From the NCBI GenBank assembly GCA_001460835.1, contig CYKH01001850.1, positions 1 through 64,000 of the forward strand: a DNA stretch of 64,000 bases, written 5' to 3'. The notes under the pieces are model-generated. The model was not told where the DNA came from and searched no databases. It worked only from the letters and a program-made list of their open reading frames with translations. Positions 19,658 to 29,959 of the stretch are shown here, in pieces. A program made the position numbers and the translations under genes. Origin of the DNA: Bodo saltans (Eukaryota; Euglenozoa; Kinetoplastea; Eubodonida; Bodonidae). Positions within the stretch are counted from its first letter, which is position 1, and each line of letters begins with the position of its first letter.

Positions 19658-20273
19658 ATATCTCATTATTCCGCGACGGCAATATATTTGCAGGGGCTTG
19701 TGAGGTCCTTTTTTCGAATGAAAAAGAAGAATTAATGTTCCCAAGTCTCCAGATTATCACGATGGCGCGCAGTATATTTTCCCTCAGATAGAGCATGTGA
19801 ACACCAATGCAACCGGACAAAAGTGTTGGTAAAGGGGGGGTACGAATGATCAACCCCTCAAGCATACCGTTCTTTTTCTGATCCTCGTTTTCTTTTCCTT
19901 TGTTTTATTGTGCCTATCCCACTCTCGCTTTACTGATTATTGCTTTGACGCTTCTTTTGGCTTTTTGGTCATGGATTGTACGTAGCGCAAAAAGTCGAGG
20001 TGAGGCGATGTTCGTTTCCCAAATTCCTGTTTTCTTACGTGTGTGTGTGAGTGTGTGCGCATTCCCATTTCCATTTTATTTATTTATTTTGTAATTTTGC
20101 CGTTGCAGGTCGTCTGTCAACGCATGGTTTCGTTGTTATGAAGTTGCGCCTTAAGAGTCAATCCACAATTTTTTTGTTTTGAAAAAATATTGTTCATCCA
20201 TTCTAAAGTGATCATCTCACTTGTTGAACATTCAAAGGGTTTCAGATAGAAGCCTATCCTTTCCGATATCCCA
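19658..20273 (+). other. 600-bp spacer with TG-rich and TTTA microsatellites
   Basis: There is no supportable gene. The spacer holds a long pyrimidine run (about 19868-19905), a GT-rich run (20038-20058) and ATTT repeats (about 20074-20090). T-rich tracts at 20170-20180 and the TTCAG/ATAG sites near 20240-20250 could serve the E2 gene starting at 20274. Confidence 0.4.
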
Positions 20274-20942
20274 ATGTCTGGGCAGCCATCTGACAAATGC
20301 ATCAAGCGACTTACGCAAGAGCAGAAGTTAATTCGGGCCTCACCGCCTGAGTTTATCAAAACGACCCCTGATGAGGGCAATATCCTTGTATGGTACTACG
20401 TCCTAGATGGCCCACAGGGAACACCATACGAAGGCGGGAAATTTTTAGGGAAAGTAAAGTTTCCCCCTGACTATCCCTTTGCTCCGCCGAGCATTATGAT
20501 GACAACACCGAATGGGCGTTTCAAGACAGACACCAGATTGTGCTTATCAATTAGTGACTTTCATCCAAAAGATTGGAACCCGATTTGGAATGCTGGCACA
20601 ATTCTTACCGGTCTCCTTAGTTTCATGGTAGGGACCGACCAAACACACGGCTCCGTAGAAACATCGAATGCCCATAAGCGAGAACTAGCAAAGAAATCAC
20701 ATCGGTTTAACCTGACGCAACCTTACTACGAGAAATTATTTCCTGAGGACTTTGCTACGTCGAAAGAAAAAGTTGCCGCGGAAGCAGCGACGAACAGTGA
20801 AGGTGGAAATAGTGGTGACGGAGATGATGATCAGTCATCAAAGAACCCACTGACAGATCTCACATCAAGAATTCTTCAAGGGGTGATGATGGGGTCGATT
20901 GGTGCAATCTTTCTCTACGCATTCTTTGGCTCAGGATCATGA
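20274..20942 (+). CDS. UBC6/UBE2J2-type ubiquitin-conjugating enzyme, tail-anchored
   Basis: A 222-aa E2 of the ER-associated degradation pathway. The UBC fold covers residues 5-155. Catalytic Cys90 sits in TRLCLSISDFHPKDWNP, and the family lacks the usual HPN triad, having TPNGRF instead, as in yeast Ubc6. A polar linker (about 165-200) precedes a C-terminal hydrophobic helix (VMMGSIGAIFLYAFFG), a classic tail anchor placing the catalytic domain on the cytosolic face of the ER. Two further paralogues lie at 57.5 and 58.2 kb, both without an anchor. A HECT E3 gene follows within 300 bp. Confidence 0.93.
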   Translation: MSGQPSDKCIKRLTQEQKLIRASPPEFIKTTPDEGNILVWYYVLDGPQGTPYEGGKFLGKVKFPPDYPFAPPSIMMTTPNGRFKTDTRLCLSISDFHPKDWNPIWNAGTILTGLLSFMVGTDQTHGSVETSNAHKRELAKKSHRFNLTQPYYEKLFPEDFATSKEKVAAEAATNSEGGNSGDGDDDQSSKNPLTDLTSRILQGVMMGSIGAIFLYAFFGSGS

Positions 20943-21234
20943 AGCAGAAAGAGGAAGATGAACTTCCTTACAGATTACAGAGAGAGAGCTTTTGAGAGTT
21001 CACGAGTTGCCATTTCTTGATTGAGAAATGTGTGATGCCCTATTGCGCAATACAGTTCAAAAAAAACTGTATTGAAATTCTCGTCTGCTGTGAAGTCCTT
21101 TCATCTGATGCGAAGATCTTTTCATTTCGTCATTTTACACCGTGATAACACAACAAGGATCAAAAGAAGAAACTGAAAACGAATCTGTTTTTTCGAGTGT
21201 GGAAAGGTAAGATTCATTGCAACACACAACGAAC

Positions 21235-24200
21235 ATGGAAGAGTTTGGACTGACCAATCCGAAAGACGACATTCGGAATGTGCTTCACGCGGCTGCCTCC
21301 AATTCTTATCAAAGTCTCAGCGACGCACTGGAACATCTTTGCATGATGTTGGTCATGGGTATCGAAGAGTACCTGCGAGCGTTTAACGCGGAGCGTGGTC
21401 TTCCCGAGTTGATTCAAGTGGGACGATCTGGGTCATCAATTGGAGAGATCTGTCAGAACAATGGGGACTGCATGACGTTATTGTTTCGCGCCATCGCATT
21501 GGTGCTCGAGCATGTCCCAAATTCTAATACAGCCTGCGCTGTTCATGCATGGGAACTGTTAGGACTATCGTCATTTACACTGCAAAGCACCCCGAATCTC
21601 TCCACCACAATGAAGATCTCGACCGCAGCGACCCTCGCGGAAGAATGCTTGCGGGTGGTTTCATTTGTAGTGCGGGATGACGGCACCGGGCAGTTGGTAT
21701 CACACGGGTTTCTCCGCGAAGTGTTAGGCACGTTGGAATGGGCTGATGCTCGGTTGACGCAACAATGCTTCGATATCACCAACGCCGTGTGCGACAAAGT
21801 GAACTTTCAGGCACCCCCCGCAGCCACCTCAGGAAAGAAATCGAAGTCAAAGACGTCAGGAGCATCGTCATCTTCGGGAGACGTATCGAAAAAGAATCTT
21901 TTCTCAGAGCTTGTGGATCGACTTATTCCGCAATTCCACGAACTGCTATCACGGTCGCAAGTTATGACACTCAGCACTGTCATTCGTGATGGCGTGCTGC
22001 AATCCCTCGGCTCGCTTGCACTTCGAGCACATGCACAGCAACAGCCCAAGGTCGTTGCTGCCGTTGCAACGCCGGCTCTGTTTGAATCATTGATTCAGTT
22101 CATTTCTGCTGAGACGGAACGAGGAGCAGAGCATACAACGGAGCGTTCAAGTCAACTGCGCCTTCAACTTTGTCTTACTGTGCTGCTTCATCTCGCGACT
22201 TGTGCACCTGCCCAAGCGCGCAAAGTCTTTCTCACAGCAAACGCGAGGACAATGTTTGCTCAGCTTCTTCAAGTATCAAACGAAGGCCTTGTGCACTTGC
22301 TGCACGATCCCTTTGGTACTGCTCGAGCCCTCCACGTTGCCCCAACCGATGGACGCAGCAGCAACAGCAACCGAACATCACACAACAACAACAATGGCTC
22401 CAGTGCCGCTTCTCGGTTTCCTGAATCTGAGCACAACGCAACCATTATGTCCCTTTTGTGTCTCCTGGCGGTGCTGCCTGCAGTCCCTCAAACTGCATTC
22501 GGAAAGTCACGGCCTGTCGCATTTCTCGCCGTTCGTAGATGGCTTTGGGAAGACGACGTTCACAATTTCTCCGAGTATCCTCCAGATCAGTGGGTTGCGC
22601 TAGAAACAGCACTGGCACAGGGAATTTACAATATTGGCGTTAGAATTCGAGGGCGCTCTTTTGATGTCAATATTCAAACACTAAAACAATCCAGCGGCAG
22701 GAATATCTCCAAGTCCTTTGTTCCAGAGTACTTCTCAATGGTGTGCCCAGGGAGTGTAGATGCCATGACCTTTGATGTTCCCATTCCACTTGTGGACGTT
22801 GACATCTCGCCGGCTGATGCTGCAACTTTTCACGAATTCTATGATACCTACATGGGCCTTGTAGCTGAATTTTGTCCTCTAGCATCATCCGTGACGGTGA
22901 AGACCGCAGCACTATGGACTGCTGCGAGTATTTTGCACACGAAGCTTTCGCTTCAGCAGCAGCGAGGGTTCACGGGAAATATTGGTAATCCTACTGGACT
23001 CACTGCTCAAATATGCGAAATGATCGTAGACGCGATTTCCGCACCCGAGGAAGAGGCTATCCCCGCGGCTGCATTGGGGTTGTCGTGTTTGGATTGGCTG
23101 CTACACAATCAAGTTGACGGATCTTCAACATTGCAGCTGACCACAATGTGCGCCCGCTTTGGGATTCCCCAAGCCCTACAAGTAGTGCTGCATTTTGAAA
23201 ACCCAGACTCGGCGCAAGTTGTCCTGCATGCCGAGATGTTGCTTTCTGTGCTCGAGGCGAGTAGCTCGCCTACGATGGCCTTAGCGCCACCTGGGGAAGT
23301 CGATTTGTTGACAACTGCATTGCAAAGCTTCTCAAATGCGATTAGCTGCATCTCCTCGCCCGCAGATGCAGAACCCAATGGCCCCATTGCGAGTGCTCTG
23401 AAAACCTTTGCGACGGCCATTGCGTCATGCGTGTCTATCACAAGCTTTGAATTTGTGAATGCTGGCGTCGCTGGAACGCTCGTAGCCTTCTTGAAAGGTG
23501 CCAGCCCACCCCCAGTGCCCTTTACAAGCAAAATTTCAGCGAATCAATCAACCCCGGTAAAGCAATCTCCCCTCGCAGACGAAACTGACAGGTCTGAAGC
23601 TGTGAAATCCCCAACCCCAACGACACCATCGCAGCTTCCGCAACACCAGCAGCCTGACTTGATTCTCTCTCGCAAACAGCGCTGCTCGATGCTTCGCGCC
23701 GCATTGCATGAGAATCCAAAAGCACTTGACGTGCTTGTGCGGAAGATCGTCGGCATCCTCCCGTTTCTCACGCAGCTGCCGTTGGTTGAGTCTACCGTCT
23801 CAGCCCACGCCGTAACAGTTCGCCCCCTCAATGAAGCCTTGACCATTTTAGCATCCCTCTCTCCTCGTATGGCAATGTGCTCGCACAAGAAGGCCGATAC
23901 GCAGTACATGGCACAACGAGAATCATTGGAAAATGACCTCACAACCCTCTGTCCTAACGGACATCGATTGTACAATCGAATTGCTGTTGGTTGGACTTGC
24001 GACATGTGCGGGGCACGCACGCCTGCATCTGCCCAAGCTGCGTCGATGCGGTGCGACCACTGTGACTTTGATATCTGTTTCCAATGCTTCCGCAACCCTG
24101 AGGTAGGATACACTGGAGCACTACCGGACCACGAGGGCGAAGAGGGGCTCCGACCTGGTCGGACGTTTCATATTCTGAGCTCAGTTGGTGACGTGGAACG

Positions 24201-26763
24201 CTACTTCCGTTCTGTGGGTGATTTGCCGTCGACTCCCAGCGGGCAGCGCACCGAGTTGTACTACGATGGAATCGGGAAAGGCCGTAGTCAAGAAACGCTT
24301 CTAGGGATTATGTATCGAAAAGCGTTTTCAAGACGGTTGGCCACAGTCTTAGAACAGTTTGAAAATAGCCTTCTCCGCGTGGATGCTGCTGGCCAGCAAG
24401 CCGCAGCACGCCATCAAGAAGTTGCTGCTCGAGTCACTTCAATGACCGCTACAAGCTCCTCCTTCGCCTCAGAGCCGTCGTGGGACACATTTGACGAATC
24501 GGGAACGTTACAGCACACCCCAAGTTTCCTTTCCTCACCACTTAGAGGACTTATGTTCTCAACGAATCGACGAGCAACCTCGTACAGCCCAACTCGCACA
24601 CCAGCTGCTGCTCGTCGGTTGGTAGATCAGGATAGTGCGATGCGGGGGATCGGTCGAGGCATCACAATTCGCGCGTTTGGTGATTCATGTGTGACGAAGG
24701 CGCGCACATACTTCCTGCACCACTTCCACTCTCGCACAGCGGAAGTCTGTGCATGTGCAGAGCATACTCGGCGAGATTTTCAAACGGAACATATTCCCCT
24801 TCTGCGTCAAAAGCCCAGTCCGTTCGAGCAGCAACCAGAAGTTCAACTTCTTCTTTTGCTCAAAGAAATGTTTTCTTCAAGTGAAGGCGGGAAGTCTAAT
24901 GGTCAGATCGGTGCAGCTCAGTCCGTGTTTCCCAATATTGTCAGCAACGAGCTCGCTGCTTTGGTTGTCAAGAGTTTTCACGCAAGCGCCCTTCGTGTTG
25001 CCATCCTTCCACTTTTCTTTGCTGTGCCACGGTGGGTGTCCTTCATTATCCGAGAAGCTCCATTTCTCCTCCCGTTGTCACTCCGCGAGAAAATCACTCG
25101 ATTTGCTTGTTATGGAGCTCGACGCGCTTTGTGGCATCACATTCGAAAGCTCAATTTATGTCCCCTTTCGTCACTGAATGGAGTTGCCGAGCCAATGGAA
25201 ACACCAATGGAGTGGCACCAGCAACTTTGCGTCCACGCAGACCAGCAACACGGGCACAAGTTTACCGTGAACCGCGATCGCATTGCAGAAGACGCTCTTA
25301 GAGTGTTGAGAGATTCTCAAGAGCTGCGATTTCCTATCACCGTTGAGTTCGAAGGGGATAAAGGAACAGGAAACGGCCCCACAATTCAGTTCTATTCACT
25401 CTTAGCACGGTACGCCCTGCGACCCGATGTTGCGTCACAGTTCTGGAGAAGAGGTGACGAGTTAGCAGCGGCCGCAGCGGAGGAGCACACCGCTGTTGTA
25501 GTGCCAGCATCAGAGGGCCTGTTCCCCGCTTGTGTTCCTGTTGAAATCGATGAGCACGACTCTGACCTTGACGTTTTGATGCACAGCGCTTCGTTCAGGA
25601 AAGGTGGCGGAGCAGAAGGTGGCGCTCAAGATGAATTTACAACTGTAAGTTGCCTCACGTTTCCAAATCAAACGTCTCCACCTCGGATTTCAACCAGCTG
25701 TGAGCAGTTCTATTACCTCATTGGGAGTGCGCTGGGGCGAGCCTTCTGCGATGATAGGATAGTGCCGTTAGCACTGAGCTCGATGGTTCTTGAATGGCTG
25801 CGCATTGGTCCACCTCCAGTGTACCTCGCAGTGCCAGCCAATCGCCCAACAGACAATTTTAACCTTTTGGCTGCCTACCGCCTTGGCATTGACGATGTGA
25901 ATAAGGTGGATGAGGGGCTCGCAAAGCATCTTTCTCAACTTCGCAAAATGGCACAGCAACAAAAATCTCAATCCGCACCTAGTGAAGGCTCAGGGCCCCC
26001 ATCATTTTCAGATGATGACGTCAAAATGCAATTCGAGGATTTGTCATTGAGTTTCACTCTTCCCGGTGACGACAATTTTTCTCTTCTCCGACCACGCTCA
26101 ACCTCGAGCAACCCCCTAGTGCCATCAGATGTCGATCTTGTCACCGCAGAGAATGCCGCTTACTACATCCAGCGCGTTTGCGATTGTGTTGCGTTCGAAT
26201 CCGTTGCCATTCCGATCAAATATTTGTGGTGGGGCTTCACAGACGTGGTCAACCATGAAGGGCTTCAGATGTTGGAACTCGAGGAGCTTGGTGCGATACT
26301 CCTAGGTGACACCCTTCATCCATCTGAACCGTTGTGGACGAAAGAAGAGTTGTTGGACGTGTTGGTCCCAGACCACGGGTATTCGGACGACTCTCCACAG
26401 ATTCGTTTTTTGAGGTCGATTCTGTTAGACGACATGAGCCCACCATTGCAACGGCAGTTCTTGGAGTTCTGCACTGGCTGCCCACGACTGCCACTTGGTG
26501 GCATTCGATCTATTGGAACCATCACCGTAGTCAGACGGTCCAGCGATGAACATAACAACAACAACAACAACGGGACCAATGGATCAGGGGGAGAAGGAGC
26601 AGTAACAGCGGCCGTGGTTTCTGACAGCAAAGAATGGCCGCTGCCGTCTGTAAACACATGTTTCCGCTACGTCAAGCTTCCGCCATATCCAACGAAAGAG
26701 TTAATGAAGGAAAAGCTATTCAACGCGATTGTGCACTGCGGCACGACGTTTGAGCTTTCATAA
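21235..26763 (+). CDS. HECT E3 ubiquitin ligase, TRIP12/UFD4-like, with a zinc finger
   Basis: A 1842-aa protein. The N-terminal ~850 residues look like an armadillo/HEAT-type helical solenoid, as in TRIP12/UFD4. A Cys/His cluster near 905-950 (CPNGHRL, WTCDMCG, RCDHCDFDICFQC) forms a ZZ/C1-like zinc finger. The C-terminal third is the HECT domain: ITVEFEGDKGTGNGPTIQFY begins its core, and the C-lobe ends with PSVNTCFRYVKLPPY, where Cys1809 is the thioester Cys, 33 residues from the end. That C-terminal signature (LPSVxTCxxYLKLPxY) is typical of TRIP12/UFD4. An Asn/Gly-rich insert (about 1768-1785) lies in the C-lobe. Partner and substrates are unknown; N-end-rule or ubiquitin-fusion substrates are family knowledge only. 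The ATG at 21235 is the first in frame. Confidence 0.92.
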   Translation: MEEFGLTNPKDDIRNVLHAAASNSYQSLSDALEHLCMMLVMGIEEYLRAFNAERGLPELIQVGRSGSSIGEICQNNGDCMTLLFRAIALVLEHVPNSNTACAVHAWELLGLSSFTLQSTPNLSTTMKISTAATLAEECLRVVSFVVRDDGTGQLVSHGFLREVLGTLEWADARLTQQCFDITNAVCDKVNFQAPPAATSGKKSKSKTSGASSSSGDVSKKNLFSELVDRLIPQFHELLSRSQVMTLSTVIRDGVLQSLGSLALRAHAQQQPKVVAAVATPALFESLIQFISAETERGAEHTTERSSQLRLQLCLTVLLHLATCAPAQARKVFLTANARTMFAQLLQVSNEGLVHLLHDPFGTARALHVAPTDGRSSNSNRTSHNNNNGSSAASRFPESEHNATIMSLLCLLAVLPAVPQTAFGKSRPVAFLAVRRWLWEDDVHNFSEYPPDQWVALETALAQGIYNIGVRIRGRSFDVNIQTLKQSSGRNISKSFVPEYFSMVCPGSVDAMTFDVPIPLVDVDISPADAATFHEFYDTYMGLVAEFCPLASSVTVKTAALWTAASILHTKLSLQQQRGFTGNIGNPTGLTAQICEMIVDAISAPEEEAIPAAALGLSCLDWLLHNQVDGSSTLQLTTMCARFGIPQALQVVLHFENPDSAQVVLHAEMLLSVLEASSSPTMALAPPGEVDLLTTALQSFSNAISCISSPADAEPNGPIASALKTFATAIASCVSITSFEFVNAGVAGTLVAFLKGASPPPVPFTSKISANQSTPVKQSPLADETDRSEAVKSPTPTTPSQLPQHQQPDLILSRKQRCSMLRAALHENPKALDVLVRKIVGILPFLTQLPLVESTVSAHAVTVRPLNEALTILASLSPRMAMCSHKKADTQYMAQRESLENDLTTLCPNGHRLYNRIAVGWTCDMCGARTPASAQAASMRCDHCDFDICFQCFRNPEVGYTGALPDHEGEEGLRPGRTFHILSSVGDVERYFRSVGDLPSTPSGQRTELYYDGIGKGRSQETLLGIMYRKAFSRRLATVLEQFENSLLRVDAAGQQAAARHQEVAARVTSMTATSSSFASEPSWDTFDESGTLQHTPSFLSSPLRGLMFSTNRRATSYSPTRTPAAARRLVDQDSAMRGIGRGITIRAFGDSCVTKARTYFLHHFHSRTAEVCACAEHTRRDFQTEHIPLLRQKPSPFEQQPEVQLLLLLKEMFSSSEGGKSNGQIGAAQSVFPNIVSNELAALVVKSFHASALRVAILPLFFAVPRWVSFIIREAPFLLPLSLREKITRFACYGARRALWHHIRKLNLCPLSSLNGVAEPMETPMEWHQQLCVHADQQHGHKFTVNRDRIAEDALRVLRDSQELRFPITVEFEGDKGTGNGPTIQFYSLLARYALRPDVASQFWRRGDELAAAAAEEHTAVVVPASEGLFPACVPVEIDEHDSDLDVLMHSASFRKGGGAEGGAQDEFTTVSCLTFPNQTSPPRISTSCEQFYYLIGSALGRAFCDDRIVPLALSSMVLEWLRIGPPPVYLAVPANRPTDNFNLLAAYRLGIDDVNKVDEGLAKHLSQLRKMAQQQKSQSAPSEGSGPPSFSDDDVKMQFEDLSLSFTLPGDDNFSLLRPRSTSSNPLVPSDVDLVTAENAAYYIQRVCDCVAFESVAIPIKYLWWGFTDVVNHEGLQMLELEELGAILLGDTLHPSEPLWTKEELLDVLVPDHGYSDDSPQIRFLRSILLDDMSPPLQRQFLEFCTGCPRLPLGGIRSIGTITVVRRSSDEHNNNNNNGTNGSGGEGAVTAAVVSDSKEWPLPSVNTCFRYVKLPPYPTKELMKEKLFNAIVHCGTTFELS

Positions 26764-27099
26764 AACGAAATTTCAGAAAAGCCAAGGAGCAACAGTAGCA
26801 CATGCTTTGACCTTTGAAGTTGTTATTGACAAAATGGTACGATACGTTTGGGTTCGTTGGCCCATCCGTTCCACGCCGCTATTTTTCTGTTTTCGTTGTT
26901 TTATTTCCTTTGTTTTCGGCGCCTGCGTTGCACATTTTACAAATCAGACAAAGGCCAAACAACATTTGCACGCGCAGAACCTATTAACAACATTGCACTC
27001 ATCAATGATGCCTTTCAGTGATAGCAGCATCTTGCCAAACATTCTTTTCTTTACTTTGGTACTGTTGTTTTCTTGCCACGAAAATTTAAACGAAGAACC
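26764..27099 (+). other. Intergenic spacer
   Basis: About 335 bp with a T-rich stretch at 26880-26915 and a second at 27045-27075, the latter probably the acceptor region of the next gene. No gene or RNA seen. Confidence 0.35.
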
Positions 27100-28062
27100 A
27101 TGGGAACGAAAAGCATCGTTAAGAAGGCTGTAAAGGGCTTGAAAAAGTCAACGCCAACGCTTGGCGCGAAAAAAACTAGTAGCGCTGCATCGACAAAAAA
27201 AAAAGCTGTCAAGAGGATGACGTTGAAAGAGTCATCAAAAAAAGCAGCACAGAAAGCGCCTCAGCGCAAGCAGTATGAACCAGAAGCCAAGGAGAAGAAA
27301 AAGAAGGAAAAAAGAGTGCGCTTGACACCGCTACCCTTCGATGAAAATCCGCTGCCTGTGAAGAAATTACTGAAAAAGAAACGTCGCACCACGACGAAGA
27401 TCGTCATCGATGACTCTGCAACTGCGTACGCCAACCCGATCACTGCGTATCTTCCTGCTGAGGAAGAACAAGATCAATATATCGCTTCACGGGCAATCCG
27501 AGGAGGACAGCATGAAGGTAGTGCAGCGCTACTTCAAGATCCTCTTGCCGACACTGGACTCTTGGGCATCGACTTCATGAAATCGTACACAGAGGAAAGA
27601 GGCGATGAAGTAAAAACTGAAGAAGCACTTCTTGAGCAAGCGCACCAATACTTCTCTCAGTTAAATCGCGATGAACAACGACGCAATAATGCCGCGATGA
27701 AGCGCCTAAAGGAAATGAAGAAAATTAACCGCGCTGGAGGTGATAAGGATGGATTCCGCTACGTTGTTCCCAAGAACGTTTCAACAATTGTTCGTCAGTT
27801 GATGGTGTCAGACGGCGTCGAAGGCGCTCAAGTCGACCCTGAGACATTAGGATCTACCTTTGGTGGAGATGGCGTGAAAGAAACGGAGGCAAAGCCGATG
27901 AGGTCAAAGAAAGCGCGCAATCAGTCGTTCGATGACTTTTATCAATTCCAGGTTGCGAAGAAGTGGGCTCGCAACGCAGAGAGCTTCTTGGCTCGCGGCC
28001 GCGCGAACAAGAACATGTTTGCTGCTAAGCAAAAGCAACAACGTTCCATCAAGAAGATGTAA
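27100..28062 (+). CDS. Very basic protein, probably nucleolar; family not assigned
   Basis: A 320-aa protein. Residues 1-120 are extremely Lys-rich with several NLS-like runs (EKKKKEKRVR, KKLLKKKRR). The middle is more acidic and helical (about 140-230), with RRNNAAMKRLKEMKKINR. The C-terminus has FDDFYQFQVAKKWARN followed by a basic tail. The FYQFQ-plus-basic-helix ending recalls ribosome-assembly factors such as Rrp7, but the rest does not match, so I leave it unnamed. The other nucleolar proteins in the window (NOP53 at 33.8 kb, the RBM34-like protein at 47.9 kb) have similar composition. The start is the first ATG in frame. Confidence 0.7.
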   Translation: MGTKSIVKKAVKGLKKSTPTLGAKKTSSAASTKKKAVKRMTLKESSKKAAQKAPQRKQYEPEAKEKKKKEKRVRLTPLPFDENPLPVKKLLKKKRRTTTKIVIDDSATAYANPITAYLPAEEEQDQYIASRAIRGGQHEGSAALLQDPLADTGLLGIDFMKSYTEERGDEVKTEEALLEQAHQYFSQLNRDEQRRNNAAMKRLKEMKKINRAGGDKDGFRYVVPKNVSTIVRQLMVSDGVEGAQVDPETLGSTFGGDGVKETEAKPMRSKKARNQSFDDFYQFQVAKKWARNAESFLARGRANKNMFAAKQKQQRSIKKM

Positions 28063-28367
28063 TGTTTTTTTCTGAAGTGACAGCGTTGTGCGACTGTCGT
28101 TAAGGCAACCTTCCGAGTAAGCATCGCTTTGTCGCCTCCCAGAACCTTCGTATCTCGGAAATGACAATTAGTGAAAAAAAAGTTACAATACAGTCATTTC
28201 GATAAGACACTGCATAATAGTTGTCCCTTTTTCATTGTCTTGCTTACTTACTTGTGTTTGACATAGTAACAGAAACCCAGAAAAGGGGAGAAGCGTGTCT
28301 TCTTTCCTTTGCGAACGAATAGAGTAGAGCCCACCAAAGTAAAGCCCCTTTCACTGCAGCAGCATAA
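28063..28367 (+). other. Intergenic spacer with acceptor
   Basis: About 305 bp. The CCCCTTTCACTGCAG segment (28346-28358) lies 10 bases before the next ATG and is a good acceptor. Otherwise it is A/T-rich sequence with no gene. Confidence 0.4.
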
Positions 28368-29771
28368 ATGAAGCACCTTTCGTCCCTTCATCAAACATTC
28401 CCTCACCTTCCCAGTAGAGGGGCCATTATGGGTATTGTGCAAAAGAAAAAGACGCCCGTTGAGCTTGCAGAAGAAGAAGTTGAAGTAAAGCAAAGGTCTT
28501 CACAATTTGTGACCGTGAAAGTCTTCTTCACAGTGAGACCGCACCTTCCGCCATGTCACTGTGCGGTGGTAAGTGTACCGCTAGCCGCGAGAGCATCCGA
28601 ACTATTGGACACATCTTGGGGGCTGTTTCAGGAATACCGCGAGAAAATGGGTTTATTTCTCGGGCCAGTGCCATCAGAGGAGATCAACGATTACATGTTG
28701 TGCTTTGTACCTCATGCGTCGTCTCAAGCAGGCTACAGAAAATTTATTGGAGAGCTCAAAGCATCAGTTTACCAAGCTCGTCAAGATGTTCGTAGAAGAT
28801 CAAGTGCAGCTCCGCCTCAGGGCCCAGCGAGCACCGGTACGTCACCAGGCTCTGGTGTCCTTGACCCGCATCCAATGTCGATTGATCAATTGCTAGATGG
28901 AGGACACGATCCTGTCAATGTTGCGAGCATGAGCCTTTCTCCCGCAGCATCATTGGGCCTTGATGTTCCGCGCAGGCGCAGCCGCAGTGGAAGTGTGATC
29001 TCGACGTCAACAATTGTCACCGAAGAGAGCATCGAGGATGCGAGAAATAATGAGCAGGATGACGATGACGGAGACGATTTCCTTTCTGGCCACGGTGGGC
29101 AAGAAGGCAAGGTCACCAGCATTGCAGATGTTGTGCAACAAGAGTTCAAACACCTTAATCGCACCTCACAAGTCATCAACAAAATGCTACCAGCGCCCAA
29201 AGCTGTTTGCGAAGAGTGTCCCCCGTCCGCCATTGTTTCTCGTCTTGTCGCTAACCGACTCAAGAAGCGCTCCGAAAGTGGTGGTGGTGCACCTGCTGGC
29301 CTCGCTGAACAACAGCAACAAGCACTAGGAAGCCATCAAGAAATGGAAGCCGATGACGGCCTTGTCAGCTTTCATGTGATGCTGAAGAACGTCTTTCTTG
29401 AGCGCGAAAGTCTCTTGCTAACAGAAGAAAAAACAAGGCACTTGATTTCTCGAGCATTTGAGTTGTCATGGGACTCGTTAAAAGACTTCGAAGAGCAATG
29501 CAAAGAACAAACGAAGGTGTTCGAAGTTCGGCGAGCGGTTGAGTTAGAGCAACTTCACGCGTTTGAAGAAAAAGAACGCACCATTCGATTGAAACATCAA
29601 CGCGCAGAACACACAATTTGGACAGATGCAATTCAAGCATTCCGAAAGCGTTACAACGACTTGGAGGTTGGTATGATTGCACAATACCGACAGATTCTGA
29701 CTCTGCGACAAAAACATCAATCTCAACTGCGAGATATGGGATTCGAAGATGACGTTGAGGATGATGCGTGA
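28368..29771 (+). CDS. Coiled-coil protein of unknown function
   Basis: A 467-aa protein I do not recognise. An N-terminal globular-looking region (about 20-145) has alternating hydrophobic strands (FVTVKVFFTVRPHLPP) and NDYMLCFVPHAS. A low-complexity linker (about 150-250) with an acidic run follows. The C-terminal half (about 330-460) is strongly helical with heptads rich in Glu/Lys/Gln (KTRHLISRAFELSWDSLKDF, FEEKERTIRLKHQR). It has no signal peptide or membrane helix. A kinetoplastid-specific cytoskeletal or flagellar role is possible but unsupported. An alternative start at the second Met (residue 21, MGIVQ) cannot be excluded. Confidence 0.75.
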   Translation: MKHLSSLHQTFPHLPSRGAIMGIVQKKKTPVELAEEEVEVKQRSSQFVTVKVFFTVRPHLPPCHCAVVSVPLAARASELLDTSWGLFQEYREKMGLFLGPVPSEEINDYMLCFVPHASSQAGYRKFIGELKASVYQARQDVRRRSSAAPPQGPASTGTSPGSGVLDPHPMSIDQLLDGGHDPVNVASMSLSPAASLGLDVPRRRSRSGSVISTSTIVTEESIEDARNNEQDDDDGDDFLSGHGGQEGKVTSIADVVQQEFKHLNRTSQVINKMLPAPKAVCEECPPSAIVSRLVANRLKKRSESGGGAPAGLAEQQQQALGSHQEMEADDGLVSFHVMLKNVFLERESLLLTEEKTRHLISRAFELSWDSLKDFEEQCKEQTKVFEVRRAVELEQLHAFEEKERTIRLKHQRAEHTIWTDAIQAFRKRYNDLEVGMIAQYRQILTLRQKHQSQLRDMGFEDDVEDDA

Positions 29772-29959
29772 GTTTTCGTATGTGATATTTGCGCTCATAC
29801 AACGATGTACACTAAACAAACATACCCTACCGACGTTGTGATCTTCCCAGAGTGTAGATTTCTGGAACTTAAAAATTTAAGAACGATCCTCTTTTCTCTT
29901 GTTTTTTTCTGTACTCCATAGAAACGAGGATAGTCCAATCATCGCTCTATCTCTCCAAG

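Noticed and set aside
19900-20094. Hydrophobic 64-codon frame in the spacer
   Set aside because: It starts at a TTG, runs over T-rich DNA that always encodes Leu/Phe, and has no suitable ATG.
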